Below are positions 11,358 through 20,849 of a DNA stretch of 64,000 nucleotides, piece by piece. The DNA lies in assembly GCA_002917075.1 (NCBI GenBank), contig NTMA01000030.1, positions 124,001 through 188,000 on the forward strand. The letters are read 5' to 3'. The stretch's first letter is position 1, and each line of letters begins with the position of its first letter. The notes below the pieces were generated by a model. It ran no database searches and had not been told where the DNA came from. It was given only the letters and a program-made list of their open reading frames with translations. The position numbers were made by a program, and so were the translations under genes. The stretch is from Hawksworthiomyces lignivorus. Taxonomy: Eukaryota; Ascomycota; Sordariomycetes; Ophiostomatales; Ophiostomataceae.

Positions 11358-12164
11358 ATGGCAGCCGAAAAGCCTATCATCTTGCTGGTCCATGGCGCCT
11401 GGCACACAACTGCTGCCTATCGCACGTTTCTTGATATTCTCGAAACCAAAGGCTACACTACAGTAGCTCCTGAGCTCCCGTCTGGCGCAGACCAGACGCC
11501 TCCAGAGCCGACAGAGGCGGACATTCGCTTGATTGAGGATACAGCAGCATCTATTATCGAAAGTGGCAAGGAGATTGTAGTTATTGCCCATTCGTATGGA
11601 GGCACCGTTGCAACTGAGGCTCTAAGTGGACTGGGAGTTAGAGAACGCAAAGCGAAAGGTCTCTCTGGCGGAGTACAAAGTATTATATTTGTAGCTGCGT
11701 TTGTGCTCGAGACGGGAAATTATCTGGAGACTTACGCTCCAATTGACTTCGTTACGTGGTGCAAATATGAGGTAAGCGGTGCTGTTTTGTTCCATACCAC
11801 AAATTGCGCTCTGCTCACCAATCTGCAGGAAGATCTCAAGGTCATCTCTCCAGGTGTCGATGCTGGGCCTATTTTCTACCCAGATCTCTCAAAAGAAGAG
11901 CAACAGAAGTGGATTGCGTCGATCACGAAACACCCAAAGGCATGCTCGTTCTACGCCCCTAAGAAGACATCCTACCAAGAGATAGATGTCTCCTACGTGT
12001 ACTGCGAGCAGGACAACGCCTTCCCCACGTTTGCGCAGAAGGCCATGGTCGAAAGTATTAAGAAGAATGGCGTTCATTTTCAGGAAGCCACGCTCAATTC
12101 AGGTCACTTTCCTATGCTAAGCATGCCGGATGTTCTGGCCGAAAAAGTATTGGAGCTTATATAA
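11358..12164 (+). CDS. Alpha/beta-hydrolase fold protein
   Basis: A small AB hydrolase-1-type enzyme. The strand with LLVHGAWHT carries the oxyanion-hole HG motif, AHSYGG is the nucleophile elbow (Ser), and NSGHFPML near the C-terminus supplies the catalytic His. It resembles salicylate-esterase-like hydrolases of fungi and plants; the substrate is unknown. Unspliced it has 268 residues. A perfect intron lies inside (11772-11828: GTAAGC donor, CTGCAG acceptor, 57 nt, multiple of three); removing it leaves 249 residues and joins WCKYE to EDLKVISPG, which fits homologues better, so I favour splicing. The start is the first ATG in frame, before AAEKPIILLVHG. No signal peptide is seen, so it is probably cytosolic. 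Confidence 0.85.
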   Translation: MAAEKPIILLVHGAWHTTAAYRTFLDILETKGYTTVAPELPSGADQTPPEPTEADIRLIEDTAASIIESGKEIVVIAHSYGGTVATEALSGLGVRERKAKGLSGGVQSIIFVAAFVLETGNYLETYAPIDFVTWCKYEVSGAVLFHTTNCALLTNLQEDLKVISPGVDAGPIFYPDLSKEEQQKWIASITKHPKACSFYAPKKTSYQEIDVSYVYCEQDNAFPTFAQKAMVESIKKNGVHFQEATLNSGHFPMLSMPDVLAEKVLELI

Positions 12165-12670
12165 AACTAGGCAGAGGCTAGGCGAACCTGGTCAGCAATG
12201 CATAATAGTAGCAAAAAAAAAATCATCTAAAATTTGAAGAAGAAAGGTTCACCATGCATCCTCCTATCCTTTTTTTGATGACAAAAAAATTGCTTTGTCC
12301 TTTAATAGTGTACAAGTAGTTATAGCCAACTAAAATTCAATCTTGCCAAGTACCGCAGCCCTATTACCGCCATTGGACTTTTGTATTTCGAAACAAAAGA
12401 GTATATATTGTCCTATATCAGAATCTAAGAAACTTGGCAAGAGATGTCATGCAACGAAAGAAAGAAAAATAAAAATCAGCGTAAGAAAATAATGAACTAA
12501 AAGGCCGTTTTTTCATATTTGTATCTCCTCTTACTCTATTGCATTTTGTGTGTTCTAGAGCTTGGTATTGAATATCTGCTATTTGTTTCTGGTTTGTCCT
12601 TGTTCATTCGTTCTATTGATCTTGGAAGTCTCGTACCAAAGTTAGGACCTGTCTCTGCTCTGAGATACAG
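12165..12670. other. Intergenic, AT-rich
   Basis: No coding signal. It lies between the hydrolase and the first copy of the AAAGGCGAAATGGGTGTCG repeat. Confidence 0.5.
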
Positions 12671-12803
12671 TAAAAGGCGAAATGGGTGTCGTTAATTTTT
12701 TAGTTAACTTTATTAAGAAAGGTGGTGTGGACCCGTCAGCTATATGGCTTTTGTAGGATATGCGTAAAGTGAAGAGGTATTATATAAGTAAAACTTAACA
12801 AAG
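12671..12803 (+). repeat. Left copy of the AAAGGCGAAATGGG repeat
   Basis: Starts TAAAAGGCGAAATGGGTGTC and ends near AAAACTTAACAAAGC. It is the best match to the inverted copy at 14834-14962. Confidence 0.75.
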
Positions 12804-12819
12804 CTTAAAAAGATTACAA

Positions 12820-12930
12820 TAAAAGGCGAAAATGAATGTCGCCAATGTTTTTTAATTAACGCTTTTGGAAGGTGGGGTAGATGTGTGACCTATATGGCTT
12901 TGAAGAATATACTTGTAGTGAAGAGGTATA
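12820..12930 (+). repeat. Second, diverged direct copy of the repeat
   Basis: Shares TAAAAGGCGAAA, TTAATTAAC, TATATGGCTTT and GTGAAGAGGTAT with the first copy. The preceding ACAA before TAAAAGG also occurs beside the right-hand copy. Confidence 0.65.
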
Positions 12931-13206
12931 CGGACTAGCATAAGGCGAGTTAGGTCTCGATAAACTTTTAGTCAACTTTTTCAAGGTTTGCGATATCCTG
13001 GGGCCTTTGTGCTAGAAAGAGACGTGTTCCAGCGGTTGACTGTCGTATACCGACCACCACAAAATCGCTTATCCCATCCACAAAGCTCGGCCGTTCCGTA
13101 TCCCAGTCTCATCGACCTATGCATCTGTTTTTAACTTTGGGCTTGATCCCTGATATCTCCATAAAACGTCGCTATACAACATTAGACGTTAAAATTAACG
13201 ACCACA

Positions 13207-14290
13207 ATGAACGATATGTGTTCGGCAGAAGTCAAAGCCGGAGGTATTTAAACACATATTTGTTTCTATTGAAATCAACTTTTGAGGCTAAAAGTACTCC
13301 CTACAGGCCATCGCCGAATCTTCCTATTTCAAACGCCCTTATCCTACGCCGAGCTCCTCCAATCCGCATCCGGAAGCACTTCTGCGGTTCTCGACCAGCG
13401 CGTTAACTGGGCTGACACCTCGGACTTGAGCCAGACGACCTCCATCCCCCGAATCTCAGCGACCCCGTTCAATATTCTATGTCACATCGGTGTTGTAATC
13501 ATCGACGACGATGTTTGTGCTGACACGGGCCTGAACCTGGAACAAAAATTGCTAGCTGGAAGGATCTTCGAGCACTCCGGCCCACGCATGGAACGATCCA
13601 GGGATGCGGTAGGTAGCCCGTTAGACGCCGTTTATGCGAGAAAGATCGTGGCGTTAGAGTTCATAGCATATACCAACATTGGTAATGCAGAGCTCGATAA
13701 CTTGTGTGCGTAGGCTCCTTAGCAGGCTTGTCATGGCGGTAGACGTAGCTAACATTTGATTTCGCTAACTAGTGCGCGAACTTATCAGAGTGAATGGAAC
13801 CTTGGACGACAAACCTCGATATCGACCCATATACTGGAACTGTCACGACATCGGCTGTAGATTTGCATATTTAGCGGCTAGGACAGACGCAGACCTGTCT
13901 CTTCTCCGCGAACTCTCCGGAAGATTCGAACGTGCGAAGTTCTCCGCACAGGAAGCGATGAATACAGCTGTCAACTGCGGTAGCTCTGTGTCCGTGCACA
14001 CCATGCAGCTTTTTCCTAATTTAGTGAACTACACATCTTACGTGACTCTAGCAACAGCGATTTCTTTTTGGGTTAGTGGCTTTATCAATCATCAACGCTT
14101 TTTAACGGTCAGGGACGATGCGGTGTTCCAGGCTCTTTTTGACCGACGAATGTGGGTAGCTACACTTATACAACGGTTCCCACGCCTACAGAATCTGAAT
14201 GATGTGACAAATGACGAATGGCAATTTCGTCCTATGGGATTGTGGCCATCGGTTCGTCGTTGGATGAGGACAACCGCAGACGAATCTTGA
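13207..14290 (+). CDS. Papain-fold (PPPDE/LRAT-like) hypothetical protein
   Basis: Closed-frame model: exons 13207-13243, 13307-13705, 13773-14290, giving 317 residues; donors GTATTT and GTGCGT, acceptors CTACAG and CTAACTAG. The protein has a HIGVVI strand (H72) and a YWNCH..GCRFAYLA helix (C169). In PPPDE/LRAT-like thiol enzymes a His at the start of a strand and a Cys in an 'NC..F...L' helix form the catalytic pair, and several fungal hypothetical proteins share this layout. A hydrophobic stretch, YTSYVTLATAISFWVSGFI, lies in the C-terminal third and may span a membrane. The function is unknown; a peptidase, deubiquitinase-like or acyltransferase role is possible. The gene is enclosed by the inverted AAAGGCG repeats. 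Confidence 0.6.
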
Positions 14291-14833
14291 CGATTGAGTT
14301 ATGGTAGAGTGAGAGGCCCTAAGGACAACAGGAGTTGCTGGCAACTCCTGAATAGGGGAGGAGTTCTTCTATTTGTTTATTTTGCCCACTGTCATCGCCT
14401 ACGGTAATTAGATAAATTAGGGGGGAGGGGGGTAATAGACACTCCGATACAAATACGGCTGTTTAGTTAGTATGTCGTGGAGGGCTTTCTGCATCTTTAA
14501 TATTATGTAGCTACAGCGGCCAGTGTGGGCTGTTCTTCGAATGAGCATTTCAAGCTATTATATCTTGTAGACGAATTCTCTAGACAGTACGCACATTACA
14601 AGAGCTTTTAAGGCTATTAGCTTGGGCTTACATCCTTGTTTGAGTAAGGATTTAATAAGAATATATTGTACGTCGCAGAATCTAATTGCGGCGCCATGAT
14701 CGTAGCTGTCATAAAGGTACTAAAAAAAAAAAGAGAAAAAGAAAAGAAAACAAGAAGAAAGCAGAAAAGAGGGGTATGACAGGTCACTTTAAACCAGGTA
14801 CTTCGGGCAGGTAAGAAAGAGCAGATAGATCCA

Positions 14834-14962
14834 CTTTTGTTAAGTATTACTCTTTAAGCACTTCCCTGTATAAGTATATTCGACAAAGCCGTATATCTAA
14901 TGGGTCCACACCTCCTTTCTTAAAGTTAACTACAAAATTAACGACACCCATTTCGCCTTTTA
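14834..14962 (-). repeat. Right, inverted copy of the AAAGGCGAAATGGG repeat
   Basis: Read on the minus strand it starts TAAAAGGCGAAATGGGTGTC and continues through GGAGGTGTGGACCC to TACTTAACAAAAG, collinear with the copy at 12671. The stretch 14291-14833 between the gene and this repeat contains no coding signal. Confidence 0.75.
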
Positions 14963-15715
14963 TTGTACAATGCACCATCCGTTGGTAGTCTTGAACGTTA
15001 CATCGTCTTTGATCCCGCTTTGTTCACCTTTGACATCTTTTGTTCGCCATGCGCTGCACGACATCTTCTAAGTCTCCTTCATAAACGTCTATATAATATG
15101 CATATATTCCCATGATTTTACCACCCCTTTTTTACAGGTTATAGCGAGAAAGCGCTGTTCTGGCCTTTATTTTTAGTTGGAAGGGCCGCCGTTTTTAGCG
15201 ACCTTTGCAGTGAAGGGTTTGCCTTTCTTTCAGTATTTTGTACTTTTGTGGGAGACTGACTTGTAACATGGGAGATTTGGGGGACTTGGGAGACTTAGGA
15301 GACTTAGGAGACTTGGGAGACTTGAGAAAGGTCGAGAAAGTCTCACAGCAAATTTTAGCTCCCTCTGCGGAGGAAAAACTAGCCCCACATTTCCTAATTA
15401 GGGTGGCCTCCAGTTCCTCGGTCGCAGCAGCGTCTCCAAACTTGCAGCAGTAATTTAGAGAACTATATCCTTTGGTGCAGTGGTATAGTGTACGTTGATG
15501 CTAGGTAGTAGCGTGTCCTGAGAGCAGGCAGTTATAATTATTGAGAGCGAGGTGTCAGCTTCTTACTATCGACGGGTCGGCCTTTTACCCTCTTTATTGA
15601 GTTGAGAGTTCTGGACAGTATGAATGAATAAGATTGTTGAGTTGAATCTTTTTTATTAATATAAGCGTGTTTTTTCTATCCAGGTAATTTTTACAGGGTA
15701 TTAATACAAAACAAA
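14963..15715. other. Intergenic with a 9-bp minisatellite
   Basis: No supported gene. A short frame (15238-15453) exists only because of the GGAGACTTG repeat, which would translate as repeated Gly-Asp-Leu. Confidence 0.5.
15271..15326 (+). repeat. Nine-base minisatellite (GGAGACTTG)n
   Basis: About six near-identical tandem units, with unit variants GGAGATTTG, GGGGACTTG and GGAGACTTA. Confidence 0.85.
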
Positions 15716-17324
15716 CTAGGATCTAGTCGAGATGAACATAGCGGTGGGAATGGCACTAAAGCCCGACACAACCGCCAAGCTCCAGGCCATAGTTGCCCAG
15801 TTGGACGAGTCTCTTACCAGGCCAGCGAGAATTGGCCCCAGTAGGCAGCCGGCTGAGAAAGAGACGTTAAACAGGCTATAAGTCTGAGCATATGCGCCCT
15901 TCGTCCCGAAGATTCCTGGCCTGTTCCGCTCCATGGCATCCAACACGTATGCCATTTCAGCCATGAGTGGCGTCATGACGATACTCATCGCTGCTGAGAT
16001 GCCAGCAAGTAGAATGCAAAGTAGAGCGATTTGGCTGGCGGAGACGTGCGTCACGAATCGAAGCAGCACGAAGAAGGGCACGCCGAGGACAAACCCGGTC
16101 GTGGCGACCCAGCGGGCGCCCCAGCGGTCAGCAGCATAGCCGAAAACCGGTCCAAAGAAGGGCGCCACAGCCAACGGCAGAAAAATGAGCCCGGCCCCGA
16201 GGCTAGACCAGCCGAACGTGTCCTTGACAAAGAGCGGAAGAACTGAATCAAAAGCCGTGAGCAGGATGGATGATGCAAGGACTCCCCACATAATGCACAG
16301 CACTTGAGAAGACGAAAGAAGGACCCCGAAGTCGGGACGTCGGAAGACGGAATGCTTTGGGCCCTGTGCCGCAGAGGGGGAAGGGGTCTGTTGTGTCGAT
16401 GGCTCGGGGGTGGCGTCTGCTTTCTCTTCATCTGAAAGCGGTGGTAGGCCGGGCGACTGTTGTTGCTCTTCTTCAGAGGAGCGATGCTCACTATCCAGCC
16501 ATCGTCTTGCAACACTTTTCTCGATTATCACGAGGCGCAGGAGGATATCCACGGCTAATAGCGCAAAGCACATGGCGAACACCGCGTAGTAGCCACCCTT
16601 ATTGAACACGACTCCCGCCAGCAGGGGGGCAAGTAAAATGCCCGCACCCATACCCATGCTGACATAGCCTAGCATGAGCCCTATTGAGCCCTTGGGGACT
16701 GTGTCGACGAGAAGTGCGAGACCGACGGACCACACAATGGCACCCGAGATTCCCTGAAAGATGCGGCCGGCGATGAACATGCCGATGGAAGAGGCGGCGC
16801 ACAGAATTGCCGTACTGCCCGAGAGAGCGACAAGCCCAAAGAGGAACGGATATCGTCGAGAGGAGGTACGATCGGCGACGTACCCTGTGACGGCTGAATT
16901 GAGAGAGTTAGTGATGACAGGGCCCCGATGGCAAAGGTACCGTAGAGGGACGCTCACGCGATGCAGCGAGTACAGCTGCTCCGTAAATGGCGAGGAGTAT
17001 GGAGATCCATCGTTGAACTAAGGATATACACGTCAACAAACACACCTTGTTTTTGAATATAGCGCGGATAAAAAGCCAAAATACCTTCGTCTTCTGGAAT
17101 ATTTGCCTTGGTATGAAGGGCGAACGGTATTACGGGGACAATGACACCGTAAAGAAACATATCCTAGAAATACAAAATTTAGTAAACCCTCAACACACCC
17201 GAAGAAGCTTAAGCTATACCGTAAATATAGACACTGCCACAGCAGAAACGATAAGTGCTTGAGAGCTTCTTATGGCCAGGCCAATCGGCTGGGTTGTAGA
17301 CCCCTGTCTACTAAACAACTTCAT
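15716..17324 (-). CDS. MFS drug/amine:proton antiporter (DHA1/TetA-VMAT type)
   Basis: Closed-frame model (minus strand): exons 17324-17220, 17163-17085, 17017-16958, 16893-15716, giving 473 residues. Starting MKLFSRQGSTTQPIG, it enters helix one with DMFLYGVIVPVIPFAL, then QRWISILLAIYGAA and GYVADRTSSRR, the loop 2-3 motif A of MFS antiporters. About 12 hydrophobic helices are visible, split by a hydrophilic central loop rich in Glu, Ser and Pro (EEEQQQSPGLPP), as in vesicular-amine-like fungal transporters. It is predicted to export small molecules across the plasma or vacuolar membrane. A TCCGCGGA site lies 170 bp upstream of its start and also upstream of the next gene, a Zn2Cys6 regulator, which suggests co-regulation. 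The substrate is unknown. Confidence 0.88.
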
Positions 17325-18135
17325 CTTGGTGTGTGGGTGTTACACAGGCCCGTATAATTTTCCGAACAATGCAGTATACCCTTTAATAATTGAGAATTGG
17401 AGGAGAAGATATAGAATTAGGCAATCGCAGCAGTGTTGGAAGTCATGGACGAGATAATATCGATCTCGGCGGAGAATATTGGTGCGCGCGGGATCCGCGG
17501 ATTCCTAAAGCCGCACGTCCCTTAGAAAAATTTGAGGAGGAAAGGCAAATATCCACTTTAAACTAAACCACACCCTGGTGAGTTCTGGAAGTGTTTTATT
17601 AAAAGAGCACATTACTTCCGCAGTATCAGATAACTGCTAGTCAGCTCGTTAAAAATCGTTGCTACTTTGTTCTTAGGTAGCCCAAGAACCGAAACGAGCC
17701 GCAAAATATGACCATACAAAGAGGACTACAGGAAATCGATCTGGAGCATAAAATGTTGCAGCAAGGAAGCGAGCAACTTAGCCTTGGCCTTGGTGCTGTT
17801 ACGGTGACCCTCACTGCTTGGCCTCAATCTCTATGGTATGCTCTACATACTTTCCCCTTCTAGATCTCGGAGCTTCCTTGCAAGTTTGGCCGCATCCTGC
17901 TGAGCTACGCAATGAAACAAATAGAAATACGGGGACCTGATCTGGCACACAGACTTGTTCACCTCCGCTTGGGACATGAGTTAGTCAGACTCATCCAAAT
18001 GTGTTCTGTGTAAGAACGTCTCAAGTGACCTATTTTGGACATTGCGGCACAAGCTTCGTGAATCGCGCCTTCATACTAAATTTAGCAGCTTAATTTAGTC
18101 GTGCTGTGATGGGACTTGCTGCCTCAAGTATAATT
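17325..18135. other. Promoter region of the MFS pump
   Basis: No gene supported. It holds the GGATCCGCGGATTCC site described separately. Confidence 0.6.
17491..17505. promoter_or_regulatory. PDRE-like site upstream of the MFS pump
   Basis: GGATCCGCGGATTCC contains the perfect palindrome ATCCGCGGAT and the octamer TCCGCGGA (17494-17501), identical to the yeast pleiotropic drug response element bound by the Zn2Cys6 proteins Pdr1/Pdr3. It sits about 170 bp 5' of the pump start. The same GCGGATTCC context occurs before the neighbouring regulator. Confidence 0.55.
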
Positions 18136-20849
18136 TCATGATAGAGGTGCGTCCTCCAACAAATCCATGACATATTGGTTATCATAGTACCAAGTTGGTA
18201 ACTCGAGTCCCTGGATCAAGCGTTCCACATTCGTTTCGTCTCGACGCTCCAGGCCGATATATTCGTCGGGTTCACCTAGGGCTTCCTCGGACTGTGGAAC
18301 ATCGTCGAGAGGCACGACTGGACATTCAACGATCCCATCGCTAAGAGGTGGGTCGTGATGTCGCATGCTAGAACGCATGGCAGATTCGCTAAAAGTCACT
18401 TGTTCCTCAGGTGGTGGAGGCATCATGCTTTTTCGCTGGATACAGAGCCGCGCGGCATTATATAGTACCTGAAAGAGGCGGTGGAGTTCTGCCGCTGGTT
18501 CGGAAATGGAGCAAGCAGACTGCAAAGAGGCAATAAAACGGTGTAAGCGTGCCAGCTCAGTCTCGTCGCGCGTCTCGATTGCGTGGCAGAGGACAACGGT
18601 AAATGGAACGAATGGGGAGTGTAGGATCGTACTATGTAATTTAGCTGCTGTGTCAACGATAAGACTTGACAAAGTAAAGTTGGGAGCTCGCATCGTCTAG
18701 TTTCCTGAGAACGTTGCGTGTTCCCCTACTCTAAAAGAGCGGGAGAATAGGGTGAAAAAAAAAGTTGAGAGGGAGAGGGACATCATCACCCTTCTTACAA
18801 GTTAATATATACGGATAAGAAGAAGCTCTCATCTGCGTCCAGCATCTCGGTGAACGCTTGATGTCCTTCCAAGGCGGCTCGTGCCGCGGAGATGCAATCT
18901 AGTGAGAAGTGGGTCTGGGAACCTGCTGGGACAGGAATCGCTCGATATATAAGAGTCAGCACGGAGAAACGGAGAACCTCATCCCCTTTCAGATAGAGGT
19001 CGGGTGTCCTGCCCCTTGGGCGGGAACCTTCGGATGCGGCACTGCCCTAGTGAAGCTGTCAACCCAGTGTCCTTTTTGCTCAATAACGAAGCAGGTACAC
19101 CCACATCTACATCGTCATCCTCACTAAGCATATTCTGTATTTCTGCAGCAAGGTGATGCGCATGGTGCGCTCGCTGGTCGTGTGGCTGTCTTAGGGCGGC
19201 CGGGCTGTAAAGTTGCTCGTATACTTTTCCTTGGACCCTGGCGGTCCTGATCCACCGAGTGTCGCCAAGAATCTCCGGTAGTGAGATGTCATAATCTTGG
19301 AGAGTAGATGCACGTCCTAATCGCAGAGAGAGGCTCTTGTCCATGATATACACCGACCAGAACAGACGAATTTTGGCCTCCTTCGTTGCCAGGTCGTCGT
19401 TGTCCATTGTCGACACCCTGTGGTAACCGAGAGTTTGGCACAGCTGCGATGCAGTGGAAGTAAACAGCCATGCTATGGTAGGTTTTGCTAGCTCGACGTT
19501 GAGATAAGCCTAGGCGCTTGTCAGAAAAGTAGCGAATTTGCGCAAAAAAGAGCATGTTCATACCCCGACGGTCAGAGCCGCGATGACTTCCATTGTTGGC
19601 ACCGAAACTAAACGAGTCTGGGCGAGAGCCCTTTCCAGGATGGCGCGAGACTGTAAGCTGTACCGACGGTATTCAGCCCGCAGCCCCTCGCTTTCTGCAG
19701 CGACGCTGTAATCCATACAGAGCCAATACAGGCAGGCATTGGCAACTATGAACTCGGCCTCGGAGAATGTGCTGATGGGAAAGTACACCTTCTGACATAT
19801 AGAATAGAGCTGGTCCATGGGCAGAAGGTCAGACAGCCACATGATGCATCCTGTGGAGTTTTCTACCGGCACTAGTTAATAGAGTCTCGAAAAGCCTCTA
19901 GGGACGGCTGGCGGGATATGTGGTACCTTTTGCCCAACGCAACACGGATACAACTATCTGCACAGGGAGCAACTCTCCTCCATCCCAGGGTATTTGGGCC
20001 TCAACTCTTGCTAGTGATGCTTCGGACAGGCGATGGTCTTGCTTATCGATGGCATGCCGCAGGGCAGCCAAAGCATCGCCAAGCTCGCGGCTAATCTCTC
20101 CAGAAGAGCCAAAACCACCAACCCTCTGTAGGTATTCCTTTGCATAGATAGAGTGCGCAGTGAGTGATGACCCACCTTCGAATACGGAATACGGAACGTG
20201 GCCGGGATCGGTTGATGGTGTTGATGCCGATGCTGGGGATGGGTTTGGGAAGAGAGCACCACGTGACTCTCGCGCAGCAGGTATTGAAGTCGGCACTAGC
20301 CTAGGATTCTGGAATAATTGTTCAATCCTCTTGAGGCTCAGCGCAATGTCGTCAATCTTTTTCTCACTAGAGAGCACAAGATTAGTAAATTGTTCGTCAA
20401 TAGTTGTCGGCAGGATTCGACGGAAACCCCTACTATTGACTCGAGAGCAGCACACGCCGCTTGGCTTCTTTGCGCTTCGCACCAGGGCTGCTGTAATTAC
20501 AGCTCAGTTGAATAGTTTTGCAATTTGAACAAGGATCTCCCCTATTGCAGCCGATCTAGGTTGCTCGTCAGCGTTGAAGTCTGAGTATAATAGAGATCAC
20601 GATAGAAACAGCACCAAGGTCAGTGACGTGTGGCTTCCGTCGACTATGGAGGCTTGTCATCGCCTGGGTGATTGCTTGTCACGATATTGCTATTCGTACC
20701 TTGCGGGCACGGCACCTGTCACACTAGTTGAGATGGTGTCAGCGGGCAACTATAGCACATAAGGGTAAGGAGCTGCGTTGCGAGCTTACCGCATGCCGAA
20801 CGGTTCTCTGTCCAGCAGAGTCATCTTCATCGCCTCCATCTGTCTCCAT
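18136..20849 (-). CDS. Zn(II)2Cys6 transcription factor, eight exons
   Basis: Closed-frame model (minus strand): exons 20849-20790, 20723-20700, 20555-20434, 20366-19927, 19871-19564, 19509-19111, 19046-18799, 18631-18136, about 698 residues. Residues 21-47 are a full zinc cluster (C21, C24, C31, C37, C40, C47), unusual in having RKIGC instead of RKIKC. A basic KRKEAKRR linker and a short coiled coil, EKKIDDIALSLKRIEQLF, follow. The fungal-specific regulatory domain includes LTVGAYLNVELAKPTIAW, RLFWSVYIMDKSLSLRLGR and HSPFVPFTVVLCHAIE. The second exon is only 24 nt. The donor of exon 6 could instead be at 19104. A TCCGCGGA site lies about 135 bp upstream of its own start, which hints at autoregulation and control of the adjacent MFS pump. 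Confidence 0.87.

Larger units (their letters stand above)
12671..14962. mobile_element. Candidate repeat-bounded element (TIR-like, TA-flanked) with a cargo gene
   Basis: A roughly 130-base sequence starting TAAAAGGCGAAATGGGTGTC at 12671 recurs in inverted orientation ending at 14962, with high similarity over its full length (blocks GTGTGGACCC, TTAACTTT, ACTTAACAAA are shared). Both copies are bordered by TA, the target of Tc1/mariner-type elements. A diverged direct copy lies at 12820-12930 and a weak one begins near 12942. No transposase was found inside; the only gene is the papain-fold-like CDS. It could be a non-autonomous element with cargo, or two independent insertions of a short MITE-like repeat around a native gene. 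Confidence 0.5.

Noticed and set aside
15238..15453. ORF with repeated Gly-Asp-Leu
   Set aside because: Open only because of a 9-bp minisatellite; no domain or splice support.
15470..15500. tRNA-like A-box (GGTGCAGTGGTATAGTG)
   Set aside because: No matching B-box, acceptor stem or anticodon arm follows.
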